Positions 34,209-44,562 of a stretch of 64,000 nt of DNA are shown here, piece by piece (the first letter of the stretch is position 1; every line of letters begins with the position of its first letter). The notes under the pieces are model-generated. The model ran no database searches. It saw only the letters and a program-made list of their open reading frames with translations, and was not told the origin of the DNA. Source of the stretch: Laguncularia racemosa (Eukaryota; Streptophyta; Magnoliopsida; Myrtales; Combretaceae); the NCBI GenBank assembly GCA_037954665.1, contig JBBMOL010000229.1, forward strand, positions 372,001-436,000. Direction: 5' to 3'. Position numbers and translations under genes: made by a program.

Positions 34209-35771
34209 TCTAGTGAATTTTTGCAAAATGTTTGTAATTGAAAGTTTCCCAACCAAAAATTTTAAAGAAGTACTAAAGGATAACCCCAACTAAAATTAAA
34301 AACAAAAGAAAAGGACAATACATGTGATTGTGGGATCATCCTATAAGTGTGAGGCACATTTTTATAAATGATAAATTTGTAAAGGAGTTCATAAGATTTG
34401 AGTTATCAACTTCTTAAAATGGTGAGAAATAAAATGCTACCTCTAGCAAAAGTTTGATGCATGTGTATGAAATGGAAAATCAAGCAAAATGTCAAAGTAA
34501 GGCAATAATTTGCACTTCTCCTTGTCATACTCATGGGTTAGATAAGGGAGATATACACATGAATTTAGTAAATTAAGTGCTTGTAACTTTTGCTTACGTG
34601 ATGATGTTAAACTAGATTTCAAGTTTCGAAAACTTCTTATATAAGTTAATCAAACTTTTCCAAGTATAGATTAATAAATTAATTGCTTTATTAAGTGATT
34701 ATAATTGTTCAAATAAAGGAAACATATATAACATTACTCCATTTTTGTTTTGTGTAATTAGCAAAGTGCAAATATAAATGTTAATAGTTTAAGCTATGCT
34801 ACTTTAGTGAATTGGTACATTTGATGAAGTCAAAAGATGAGGCTGATGCAAAAGGAGCGTTGTTTGTCCTTAATGAACTTTGATTTGAGGATTTTTAAGT
34901 TGGGGGTAATAATAAAATGTAAAATTACATGTTTATCCTAATTTAAATGTGGCACTTGTATGCAATTAGTTGAGCAAAAACTTGCTAAAATATGTTAATT
35001 GCACATAAAATGGACAAATGGGATACAATTGTATAAAAATTATTAAAAAGAATCAATTTAAAAAAAAAAGTGTTAATTTTTCTTATCTTGGTGTAAGATT
35101 TTAGGTAATGTCCAGATGATGGATCCACTATTGGTAAGGGGCTAACCTCTAGAGTAGAAGACAAAATACTCAAAGGGACCATTCAAGTAGTAACCTAATC
35201 ATTGTCCATATGGTAATTAGGAAACCCAAAAGCCATCCAACTAGCACTCATCTCACCATTTGGATATCTAGGACCTAAGAAATGATTAGTAGCATCTTCA
35301 AGAACATCCAAACAATAGACCACCTCAATATTTGGCTAGTGGCCCTTAAACCCTAAGTAGTTAAATAATAATAAAAAAAAAAAACTAACAAGCAAAGAGC
35401 TATCACATGCCCCCTTGATAGCAAAGAGCTATCACATGCTGTTTGAAGGCTTGGGAATAAGAAGGGAGCATAGATCATCTTGAAGGAAAGAATCGAGTTT
35501 TGAGAACTTCTATTAGTTTCTTCTTAAACCTTTATTGATTGATTATGTGATGCTTATTTCCTACCTTTATTATGTTGTTTCCTCATTTATCATGAGCTTA
35601 GAAGTTTCCATGTGGGATTGTAATATGTTGATGGATTTCTTGATGTGAATTGTGTTAAGTAGGTATTCTCTTATATGTTTAGATGGAATTTATGTAGTCT
35701 CTTTTGAAGTTTGCTAAATTGCGACCACTAATCACTGTTAGTGAAATGTGTTTTCTAAATGCTAGATCATG
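34209..35771. other. AT-rich spacer, nothing recognised
   Basis: No coding resemblance, LTR terminus or tRNA was found between elements A and C. Small poly-A tracts occur near 35050 and 35370, and a short duplicated phrase (GCAAAGAGCTATCACATGC) occurs near 35390-35440. Confidence 0.5.
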
Positions 35772-35776
35772 GATTT

Positions 35777-36593
35777 TGATGAGATCCATGATGAGAGCCA
35801 AGCTGGAAAAAGAAATGTGGATTCTCTTGAAGTGCCGCTTGGACCGATCACAAGAAATCAAGCGAAACAATTCAAGGAAGCACTTAACGAGTTGAAAAAG
35901 GTTGTCCATGAAGCCGGAAAGGATTGGAGCAATCATGAAGTTGGAAAGGATTGGAACAACCATGGGAAGACCCTTGCTTTTATACAAGTCACACCGGACA
36001 TGGGTTGAAGAGGGCGTGTATGTTCAAGGCATGGCCGTGTAGGAATTCCAAGATTGCACAGAATCATACACGGCTAAAAGGCACGGCCGTGTATGGAGTC
36101 TAGCAAATCTACAGAAAGATACACGACCAGAAGTACATGGTCGTGTATGTGACCGGAATGTGCACAAAAAAGTACACGGCCGTGTATCCCCTGCCGGCCA
36201 GCTTGTTCTATTTTTGTGTTTTTATGCAACTTATTTAAACTATGTCGTTTTGGACTTGTTTTTCACGAATTGTAACCCTAGTATAAAAGCTCCTAGGGTT
36301 TAGAACAACATAGGAATTTTACATCTTTGAACATTAAACACTTTTGAGAGGCACCTCTCTTGGTTCTTCAAGAACTAAATCGAACTTATCGGATTGCTTT
36401 CCGTGGTGTTCATCCCGAATTATCAATCGGTCTTCCATCCCGATTGTGGCGTCTTCATTTTTATACGAAGGTTCTTGTCTCGCTTATAGATAACGGGTCG
36501 CGGTTTCCATTTTAGGTGTTTGGGCGTCTTAGGCAATGAATTTCCGAACGTATTGGTATTGGGTTTCGTCACGGGTTGGCGTGGTTCGTATCA
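35777..36593 (+). repeat. Element C 5' LTR (817 bp)
   Basis: It runs from TGATGAGATCC to GGTTCGTATCA. The first 230 bases are open and encode the pol tail DEIHDESQAGKRNVDSLEVPLGPITRNQAK (35769-36008). Repeats of ACACGGC / CACGGCCGTGTA follow at about 36010-36190, then TATAAAAGCTCC near 36281. It is 25 bp shorter than the 3' LTR, explained by two repeat-unit gaps of 12 and 13 bp. Confidence 0.9.
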
Positions 36594-36596
36594 GTT

Positions 36597-36608
36597 TGGT
36601 ATCAGAGC
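36597..36608 (+). promoter_or_regulatory. Element C primer-binding site
   Basis: Exact TGGTATCAGAGC, three bases after the 5' LTR. Unlike the relatives at 14195 and 18954, no extra PBS copy is embedded in the LTR end. Confidence 0.9.
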
Positions 36609-37102
36609 TTAGGTTTGTCAAAACATCAAGTTCGGTTGAGGAAGGTAATATCAAAAACCCTAACTCCAATCGTTCATATCAATTATCGTATTCAATTTCG
36701 TAGTATTGATTGTCTTTTGATAGTGTAATATCGACTAGGTGATTGTTACAAAAAAAAAAAGAGAGTAAAAATCACAACAAAAAAAAAGAAGAGAAAAGAA
36801 AAGAAAAGAAAAACGTGATCAAGAGCAACAACCAAGACAAAAAAAAAAAATCGGACAGAAAAATAGAGGAAAATTTATGAACCCTAGAGTTGTTTTGAAT
36901 TCTACGGAAGGAAATTGGTGTAGTTTGGGTTAGTTCCAAGAGAATTGAGAAGAGGAAATTAGCGAGTTGATATCATCATTGTTTGTGAGAATACACGAGT
37001 GACTGTGTGATATCATCATTTGAGTGAAACACGTAAGGGAGTGTATCGTGAGGTTTAATTTTATATATATTTGTGTTAGTACTAATCTTTTCTGTAGGGA
37101 CA
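36609..37102 (+). other. Element C leader with purine tract
   Basis: Non-coding leader with an A/G-rich tract at about 36749-36850 (AAAAGAAAAGAAAAG units). Confidence 0.6.
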
Positions 37103-37972
37103 ATGTCGAGACAACATTCTCCTGAAGGTGAGAGGGGAAGGTTTGATGCTAGGTTAGTAACTGAGGTGTTGAGGGGTGAAATGAAGAGGATGTTCCAAGA
37201 AGGAATGGAAAAAATTCATGAGACGGTAGAGCAAAGACTAGAGCAATCCACAAATGTATTCCAAGGGCGTAAGCGGGAGAGTCGTTCTAGGAGAGTACCG
37301 AGGGGTGGAGATGAAATGTCAGATGATGAGTTTGATGAGCCTTCTGGCGGGAGTTATAGAGGATATAGTGGTCGGAATAGAAGAACTAGGGATTGGGAAG
37401 ATAGAGGAGATAGGAAAAGAGAGAATATATTTCATACTAGATGTTATCTAGGAGATCACATTTGTAGTTTGATTATTGATGGGGGAAGTTGCTCCAATGT
37501 AGTGAGCAATTTTATTGTTGAAAGGCTGAGGCTCAAAACTGTTAGACACCCTAGTCCATATAAATTGCAGTGATTGAATGATAGTGGTGAGACTAAGGTG
37601 AGTAAGCAAGCCTTGATTGGTTTTCGCATTGGAAGGTATGAGGATGAGGTATTATGTGATGTAGTGCCAATGCAAGCATGTCATGTGTTGTTAGGGAGGC
37701 CATGGCAATTTGATAGGAAGGTTGTTCATGATGGCTTTTTTAACAAGTATACGCTTGTTCACCAAGGGAAAAGCTTTAATCTTAAACCGTTAACATCCAA
37801 ACAAGTGTATGAGGACCAGTTGCAACTACAACAGTCTTTTGCAAAACATAAGGTGAGTGAAAAGCAGAGTGAGAGTGAGAGAGCAAAAGACAATGAGAAA
37901 GAAAAGGAATATAAAAGTCAAGATCAAAAGGAAAAGGAGAAGAAGGTTGGAAAGAGTGAGAGGCTAAGTTGA
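37103..37972 (+). pseudogene. Element C gag-protease with gag core deleted
   Basis: The start chosen is the ATG at 37103 (MSRQHSPEGERG). The charged N-terminal region runs to GDRKRENIFHTRC, where the frame jumps from the gag N-terminus to the protease, so the capsid-like core and zinc knuckle are missing. The protease motif is LIIDGGSCSNVV near 37470-37505. A TGA at 37571-37573 sits where relatives have Trp (KLQW-LNDSGE). The frame continues from 37574 with EDEVLCDVVPMQA and LGRPWQFDRKVVHDG, then a Lys/Glu-rich linker to the stop at 37972 caused by a frameshift. The product would be a protease-like protein with a vestigial gag start. Confidence 0.8.
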
Positions 37973-37985
37973 AGGGGGATCAACT

Positions 37986-39326
37986 TTGGTGGTGAGTGAA
38001 AAGGAGAGGGCAGCCTTGCAAAAGGAGAGTTGTGTGGCAAGAGCGAGTGTAGTAAGGAGAGCGTTAGTGATGAGGCAACCTATGTTGTTGCTGGTTTTTA
38101 AAGAAACATGTTTGACTACTAACGAATTATCTAATGCTTTGCCTACTATGGTTGTGTCTCTTGTGCAGGATTTTGAAAATGTCTTTCCGAAGGAACTCCA
38201 AAGGCAAGTAGATGAGTTAATGGAGAAGGGATACGTGAGAGAAGGCATGAGTCCATGTGCAGTGCCTGTAATTTTGGCGCCTAAGAAGGATGGGACATGG
38301 AGATTGTGTGTTGACTACCACGCTATCAACAACCTTACGGTAAAGCATCGTCATCCTATTCCTTGTTTAGATGACTTCTTAGATTGTTTATATGAGTATA
38401 GTGTCATTCCTCGTGAGCCAAGGATAAACATTTCCATAGATTTTATTTTAGGATTATCTAGGCTTAGGCATGGTCGAGATTCTAATTTTGTGGTTGTGGA
38501 TAGGATTTTTAATACGGTTCATTTCATTCCTTGTCATAAAACTGATGATGTTATACACATTGTTGATTTGTTCTTTAGAAAGGTAGTGCGTCCGCATGGT
38601 ATACCTAGAAGCATTGTTAGTGATCGAGATGAGGAATTTTTTAGTCATTTTTGGAGAGTATTGTGGGAAAAGTTGGGAACTAAACGGATGTTTTCAACTA
38701 TCTGTCACCCACAAATTGATGGGCAAATTGATGTGGTTAACAGGACTTTAATTCAATTGTTAGAGGCAATCATAGAGAAGAACATTAGGACTTGGAAGGA
38801 TTGTCTACCATTTGTGGAGTTTGCATATAACAGGGCTTTATATAGCACTACTCATTGTTCACCATTTGAGATTGTGTATGGTTTTAACCCACTGACTCCT
38901 AATTATTTATTGCCATTGCCACCTAACAAGTTTGTGAGTTTTGATGTTGATTCTAAGGTAGATTTCGTGAGTAAGCTACATGCACAGGTAAAGAGTAGGA
39001 TTGAAAAACAAAATGCCAGGGTCGCTTCAAGGGTGAACAAAGGCAGGACACCCAAGATTTTTCAACCGGGAGATTGGGTTTAGGTGCATTTTCGCAAGGA
39101 GAGGTTTCCATTGCATAGGAGATCCAAGTTGAACCCTAGGGGAGACGGTCCATTTTCGATGCTTGAGAAAATCAATGATAATGCCTACAAGAAAAATTTA
39201 CCAGGTGAGTATCCAGTAAGTGTCACATTTTATGTTACTGATCTGAGTCCATTTGATGTAGGCAATGATTTGAGGACAAATCCTTTTCAAGAGGAGGGGA
39301 ATGATGAGATCCATGATGAGAGCTAA
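37986..39326 (+). pseudogene. Element C fused RT/integrase remnant
   Basis: A 365-codon open frame to 39083 (TAG in place of Trp at GDWV), continued in frame to 39326. In order: connector, FENVFPKE joined directly to LQRQVDELMEKGYV (small in-frame deletion), RT N-terminus with [18 protein letters not shown] and RHPIPCLDDFLDCLYE. At about residue 138 there is an abrupt in-frame join to integrase PREPRINISIDFILGL. This removes YFDD, all of RNase H and the HHCC finger. The integrase core keeps its first Asp (SIDF) and SDRDEEF, but the Glu region reads IDGQIDVVNR, with Asp for the catalytic Glu. The integrase C-terminus is complete. Confidence 0.85.
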
Positions 39327-40143
39327 GCCGGAAGAAGAAATGTGGATCCTCTTGAAGTGCCGCCTGAACCGATCACAAGAAATCAAGCGAAACGATTCAA
39401 GGAAGTACTTAACGGGTTGAAAAAGGTTGTCCATGAAGCCGGAAAGGATTGGAGCAATCATGAAGTTGGAACGGATTAGAACAACCATGGGAAGACCCTT
39501 GCTTTTATACAAGTCACACCGGACACGGGTTGAAGAGGGCGTGTATGTTCAAGGCACGGCCGTGTAGGAATTCCAAGATTGCACAGAATCATACACGGCT
39601 AGATACACGGCTAAAAGGCACGGCCGTGTATGGAGTCAAGCAAATCCACAGAAAGATACACGACCAGAAGTACACGGTCGTGTATGTGACCGGAATGTGC
39701 ATAGAAAAGTACATGGCCAAAGTACACGGTCGTGTATCCCCTGCCGGCCAACTTGTTCTATTTTCGTGTTTTTACGCAACTTATCTAAGCTACGTCATTT
39801 TGGACTTGTTTTTCACAAATTGTAACCCTAGTATAAAAGCTCCTAGGGTTTAGATCAACATAGGAATTTTACATCTTTGAACATTAAACACTTTTGAGAG
39901 GCACCTCTCTTGGTTCTTCAAGAACTAAATCGAACTTATCGGATTGATTTCCATGGCGTTCATCCCGACTTATCAATCGGTCTTCCATCCGGATTGTGGC
40001 GTCTTCATTTTTATATCAAGGTTCTTGTCTCGCTTATAGACAACGGGTCACGGTTTCCATTTTAGGTGTTTGGGCGTCTTAGGCAACGAATTTCCGAACG
40101 TATTGGTATTGGGTTTCGTCACGGGTTGGCGTGGTTCGTATCG
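39302..40143 (+). repeat. Element C 3' LTR (842 bp)
   Basis: It starts TGATGAGATCC right after the purine tract and ends GGTTCGTATC-G. It carries the pol-tail block and the ACGGCCGTG repeat array at about 39548-39745, two units longer than in the 5' LTR. TATAAAAGCTCC lies near 39832. Confidence 0.9.
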
Positions 40144-40148
40144 GATTT

Positions 40149-41115
40149 GAAAACTATTAGAGCTAACAAGAGTGTTTTTATAAGATGCATGACCATTAGA
40201 TTTTTATTTTTTTTTTTGGAAAACATTTAAATTCACCTATTTTCTATGGTTTAAAGTATGAATCATGAGATTGAATCAATAATTAACCCATACTTCCATC
40301 TAAAATACTTAACTAGTGACATTAGTTAAATATTTAGCTAATCATATAAGAAAACATGCTATAACTGTATGTTTTTTATATACATTGAATTTCATCCACC
40401 TAACCATGAAGATGAGTTCAAGTAGGCTATGCTAAAATCCATTTAAAGATTATGCAAAATACCTAAGTAACATGACTTACTAAGAAATCTAAAGGATTAG
40501 TTATTATAATCCCACACCTTTGATTCATAATCTCGTCCAAGTAGGTTTAACCATTTAAGTTAATTTTAGTATTTCAGAATCACTCCCTTAATTCGATTGA
40601 TCTAGATTAGAGTAGCAAGCAATAGTCTAGCACTTAGTCATTTCCTTCCTTGTAAACACAAACCGATACTCACCAATAACCTTTATTACTGCATATAATC
40701 CAACATTCTAACTAGTAGGTACAATGAGTGTCATTTAAAACAATTTTTATGTAGTACCAGTGCATGTCAAATGTCTAATCAAAACTAGCCGCTTGAGTAA
40801 TCTTTAGCCTGGAAGCTAGAATTTAGTTCCCCTATGAGTGGTACTTAAAGGGATAAGTGGTAAATTACCACTCTTTAATTGTTTTGGTAGTCAAGAATCC
40901 AGATTGATTAGTTCATGCCATGATAAGTATAGGCTTTGGAAGTAGTATAATATGCCTAAAGAGTGTAAAAGATCCTTACTATCACCTGAGCCTTGAAAAA
41001 AAAGGCATCGGTCTTACAATCTTATTCTAAGGCTACCGATTCAAAACTCTTTAGAAAGTATCCAAATTGGACCTAATTAATTGAATCCTATCACTAATCT
41101 AAATAATTAGTCGCA
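40149..41115. other. AT-rich spacer, nothing recognised
   Basis: Sequence between elements C and D. No coding resemblance, terminal repeat or RNA gene was recognised. The right end supplies the target duplication CTTAT of element D. Confidence 0.5.
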
Positions 41116-41400
41116 CTTATTGTAAACACCCCATTTTTGCCCTAGGAATCCACAATAATCAATAATAATCAATTTCCAATTTTTTCCAATTTTTCCCTAA
41201 TTTTAGCATAAATAATAAAAATATCCAAAAAAATAAAAATAAATAGGAAAACACATCAATTTTGAAAAATGATTTCAGAAATGGCAATAATAAATAATGA
41301 ATAATTTTTACAAATTTTTGAAATTTCAAAAAAATACAAAAAAATGGAAAAATCGCATTGCATATATGCAATTTGCGATATAAAGAAAATCGGGAAATTG

Positions 41401-41480
41401 GGCCAGCTCAGTGGCTCATGCGTGCGTATAAGGAACGTGTGAAGGCTGGAGGTCGCGAGTTCGAATCCCCCCGCGTGCGC
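41401..41480 (+). other. tRNA-like block with A/B boxes inside LTR
   Basis: GGCCAGCTCAGTGGCTCATG (A-box-like, 41401-41420) is followed 37 bases later by AGTTCGAATCC (41458-41468), one mismatch from the Pol III B-box GGTTCGANTCC. The spacing is that of a tRNA. A T5 run, a minimal Pol III stop, follows near 41490. The D and T stems pair poorly, so this is tRNA-derived, as in SINE heads, and probably not a working tRNA gene. The same block is in the 3' LTR. Confidence 0.6.
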
Positions 41481-41810
41481 TCGGCAAAAATTTTTCTTTC
41501 TTTTCCCTGGATCTGCCATGTGGCAGCGCGTGATTGGCCGAAGGAAATCACACGTGTTACGCGTGATCGTCTTCCTCATCCGGACAGACGCGAGAAGAAG
41601 CCAGAGCAAGTCCGACGAAGGTGGAATCGATCAGTTTTTTTCAAATCTTCTAGATTATTGTCAAGATAAAGCCAAATCCATAAGATAAATCAAAGAAAAA
41701 CAAGAGATCAACATCAAATCGCCGGGATAAAATCAAATCTAAAAACGGAAGAAATTTGGATTTATCAAAATCAGCCGATTTGAGCTTATCCAAGAGGGTT
41801 TCCGGACGCC

Positions 41811-41818
41811 TATAAATA
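41811..41818 (+). promoter_or_regulatory. TATA box of element D LTR
   Basis: TATAAATA in the context GGACGCCTATAAATAGAGGAGG; the same motif occurs in the 3' LTR near 49867. The R region would start roughly 30 bases downstream, in the purine-rich AGAAGCCAAAACACG segment. Confidence 0.7.
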
Positions 41819-43256
41819 GAGGAGGAGGGGAGGAAGCCAAAACACGAATCACAATTGAGACAAAGTGAGAAAAGAGAGTAAATCGGAGAGCATTGGAGGA
41901 AACCCAAAACCGCGACCACCGACCGGTGTTGAACCACCACCAGGAGACGATCTGGGAGTGAACCGCCGCCACCATTAGATTCAGCACCCTCGAGAAGCTA
42001 GGATTCGACACCTCACCCGTGACAAAAGACCGTCGGAACGCCTTGTAAGAGCATCCTCCGCCGCCGTGTCCGACCGATCCGACCCAACCCACTTCGACCC
42101 GACCCGCGCACCGACCCAGATCCAAGTAAGTCGGATTTTTTGGATTTTTTTATTTATTATTTTTTGAATTTTGTTTATTTATTTTATTTGTTTTTATTTG
42201 ATTTATTATTTGATTAGTTATTTATTTATTGGTTGGTTATTTATTTAGTTATTTATTTATGTTTTATGTTTTATTTCCATAAGTAGGAAAATGTGGAAAT
42301 TAGATTTTTAGGATTTAATAATGTAGAAATAATAAATAAAAGAAAGAAAATAATAAAAATGTAGAAAAGCAATAAAAATATTAGGAAAATAATAATAAAA
42401 TTTTAGATTTCAAAATAGGATAGATGATCGCTTAGAATAAAATTTTTAACAAAAATTACAAAAATGAATAAAAATCATAAAAAAATTAAAATCATAAAAA
42501 AAATTAAAATTATAAAAAATCATGAAAACTTAGGAAAATTGTAAAAATTGTAGAAGAATAATAAAAATCATAAAAAATGATAAAATGATAAAAGAATCAT
42601 AAAAAAATGAGTTTTAGCACTTAGAGAAAACATTTTCTCAAAATAAATACAAAAAATTGATGTTTTCCCTAAAAATCATTTTCAAAAATCAAATTAAAAT
42701 TTAGGCTTAGATTTTTCAGAAAAATCCCAAAAATGGTAAGAATATAAAGCAAAAGAGATTTCAAAATTAAAATTCACAAACAAACTTAAAGTTTTTAGAA
42801 AAGCGAACTACGGCTTGTTTGATCCTGAGTAGCAGGTACGTAGGCACCCATTCGGGTCAACCCATAAAATGAATGAAAAATCATTTTCTTGAAATAACTC
42901 AAAAGCATAATAAAAAGTAACAGAAACACAATGAAGCACATTTCTAAATAAGATCAATTTCAGGAGATTAGGTGGTAACCGTAAAGGTTTTAATAGGTTA
43001 GCCTCCGGACTTAGAAACTCTGGTTTTCTCTTTTCCTCTTTTCAAAAACGAGAAGAGGAAATAACGACGACTAGTGGTCCAAATTAAGACTAATCCGCTC
43101 CTTCAGTCTTAATTCAATATTTCCCAACAACTGTTGGGTGGCGACTCCAAAATTAAACGAAATTCTTAACTCAAGTCGAGGATCTACATTAGATGAGCAT
43201 AGGGTCTAGTCTAGATCAGATTAGGAATGAGAATTCAAAAATTAGACTCGACAGGA

Positions 43257-43275
43257 TGGCGACTCCACTGGGGAC
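43257..43275 (+). promoter_or_regulatory. Element D primer-binding site, tRNA-Arg type
   Basis: TGGCGACTCCACTGGGGAC, three bases after the LTR. This is the PBS type described for Ogre/Tat elements (Arg tRNA), different from the iMet sites elsewhere in this window. Confidence 0.85.
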
Positions 43276-44562
43276 CCATGCCAGTAGGCTAGTCACCTGA
43301 ATCTCTTCGAATTGTTCTCTTTAAGAAATGTGTTTCAATCATTATTCTGTTACTAATGTTTCAGGGATTAGTTAGATTTTCAGTTTTTGTGGGGGTTTGC
43401 ATGCATATGTGTGTGTGAGTAGATGCGGTCGAACCCGGACCATCCTAGAAACCTAAGACGGGGAGCCATTGTGTAGGTTTCGGGCGAAGTGAGTTGATTC
43501 ACCGTTCGGGACCGATTAGGCTGCCCCACCCTATGCTTCGATATGGCCTGAGATCCATTTCTTCGAGAATGCGGGAGGCCATAGAGCTCGGGAACCAGTT
43601 AGAACCAACCTGCTTGCATACATAACATCATAGGGTCGACAATTGGTGACAATGTAATGGTTTGTTATTTTGTTCGTGGAGTTCAAATTTATTTCCCTGT
43701 AATGCTTTCATAGTCCTGTTTGTAATTAGGTAATTTCTTATAGATGGCTAGTACCGCAGTCGATCGCCTCATCTGCAAAGAGATTCACCAAAGCCAGAGT
43801 CGAAGAATTAGAAGTTGTCATCAATGGGAAGTCTGAGCCTCTACAACAGAAGACTAAACAGCTAGGAAATAGATCATTATTTGTAATCTTGATTATCGAA
43901 CTCCAAAATTTTCAATATTAATAAAAGTGAAGTTTCAATATTACATTGTCAATCAATTGTCAACCTTTTTATTTTTAGCATCCGTGTGACACATGCATAG
44001 CATTTGCATACATCATGCTAAAAAAAAAAAAAAAAAAGGAAAAATGCGTGCCAGGTATCAAAATAGCTCCCAAGCAACCGAACCCTTCCAGAAGCCCAAT
44101 ACATACCCGCTTAAAGATCAAAATGGTAAACAGCACAACAACACTAGCGCTGACTACGTCCCTACGGCTAGGGAAGAAGCACAGGCAAGAAGTGTTAAAG
44201 GCAGAATGAAGGAAAAGCCAAGCAACACCCAGATGTGCATCCCACCTCTCCAATAATCTTTCCGAAAGGCAAACATCATTCAAGAGCTGCGGATAAATGA
44301 AGAGGACGACAGCAAAGGGAAATCAACCCCCCGCACGTCCAACCAGCATCCGGCTCTGAACAATTGGTTTTATTATCCTATCAGTAGCACTAGATCTCCT
44401 AGCATCGAACATCAGAGATATTTTGCGTAGGTAGAAAGTAAAAACGCGGATATCGTTTCCAACGCTGTTGGGTCAGTTGTTGAAGGCGATATCTTAGACC
44501 ACGAAATAATACAAGAAAATTAGCTAAAACATGAACAAAGCGGAATCTCGATCGACGAGCCT
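43276..44562 (+). pseudogene. Collapsed gag-protease region of element D
   Basis: An ATG at 43744 starts MASTAVDRLICKEIHQSQSRR, which resembles the N-terminus of Tat/Ogre gag, but stops follow quickly. Later pieces (SADYVPTAREEAQARSVKGR near 44140, GSVVEGDILDHEI near 44480) cannot be aligned by eye to capsid, zinc-knuckle or protease motifs. About 1.3 kb stands where such elements usually carry 2-3 kb. Gag core and protease are therefore taken as deleted. A 17-A run lies near 44022-44038. Confidence 0.55.

Larger units (their letters stand above)
35777..40143 (+). mobile_element. Element C: internally deleted CRM-like element
   Basis: A 4367-bp insertion bounded by the perfect duplication GATTT (35772-35776 and 40144-40148). 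It has TGATGAG...TATCA LTRs, an exact iMet PBS and the purine tract AAGAGGAGGGGAA before the 3' LTR. The last base of the 3' LTR is G instead of A. Gag lacks its core and zinc knuckle; pol lacks the RT active site, RNase H and the integrase zinc finger. Much of what remains is open, including a 365-codon fused frame. With intact termini it could be moved in trans; as a protein source it is dead. Confidence 0.9.
41121..43253 (+). repeat. Element D 5' LTR (2133 bp)
   Basis: It starts TGTAAACACCCC and ends GACTCGACA. Parts in order: AT-rich 5' end with a long palindrome at 41353-41378; a tRNA-like block at 41401-41480; TATAAATA at 41811; a GC/pyrimidine-rich leader to about 42120; a splice-donor-like AAGTAAGT near 42126; then long T- and A-rich tracts. 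The pair differs by scattered substitutions and small indels, so D is older than E. Confidence 0.9.

Noticed and set aside
41401..41480. A genuine tRNA gene
   Set aside because: The A and B boxes are good, but the D and T stems do not pair well and no acceptor stem could be drawn; it is reported only as tRNA-like.
41739..42125. 128-codon minus-strand frame in the element D LTR (also at 49905-50171)
   Set aside because: It follows from the GC-rich leader; it is present in both LTRs with frame changes and has no family resemblance.
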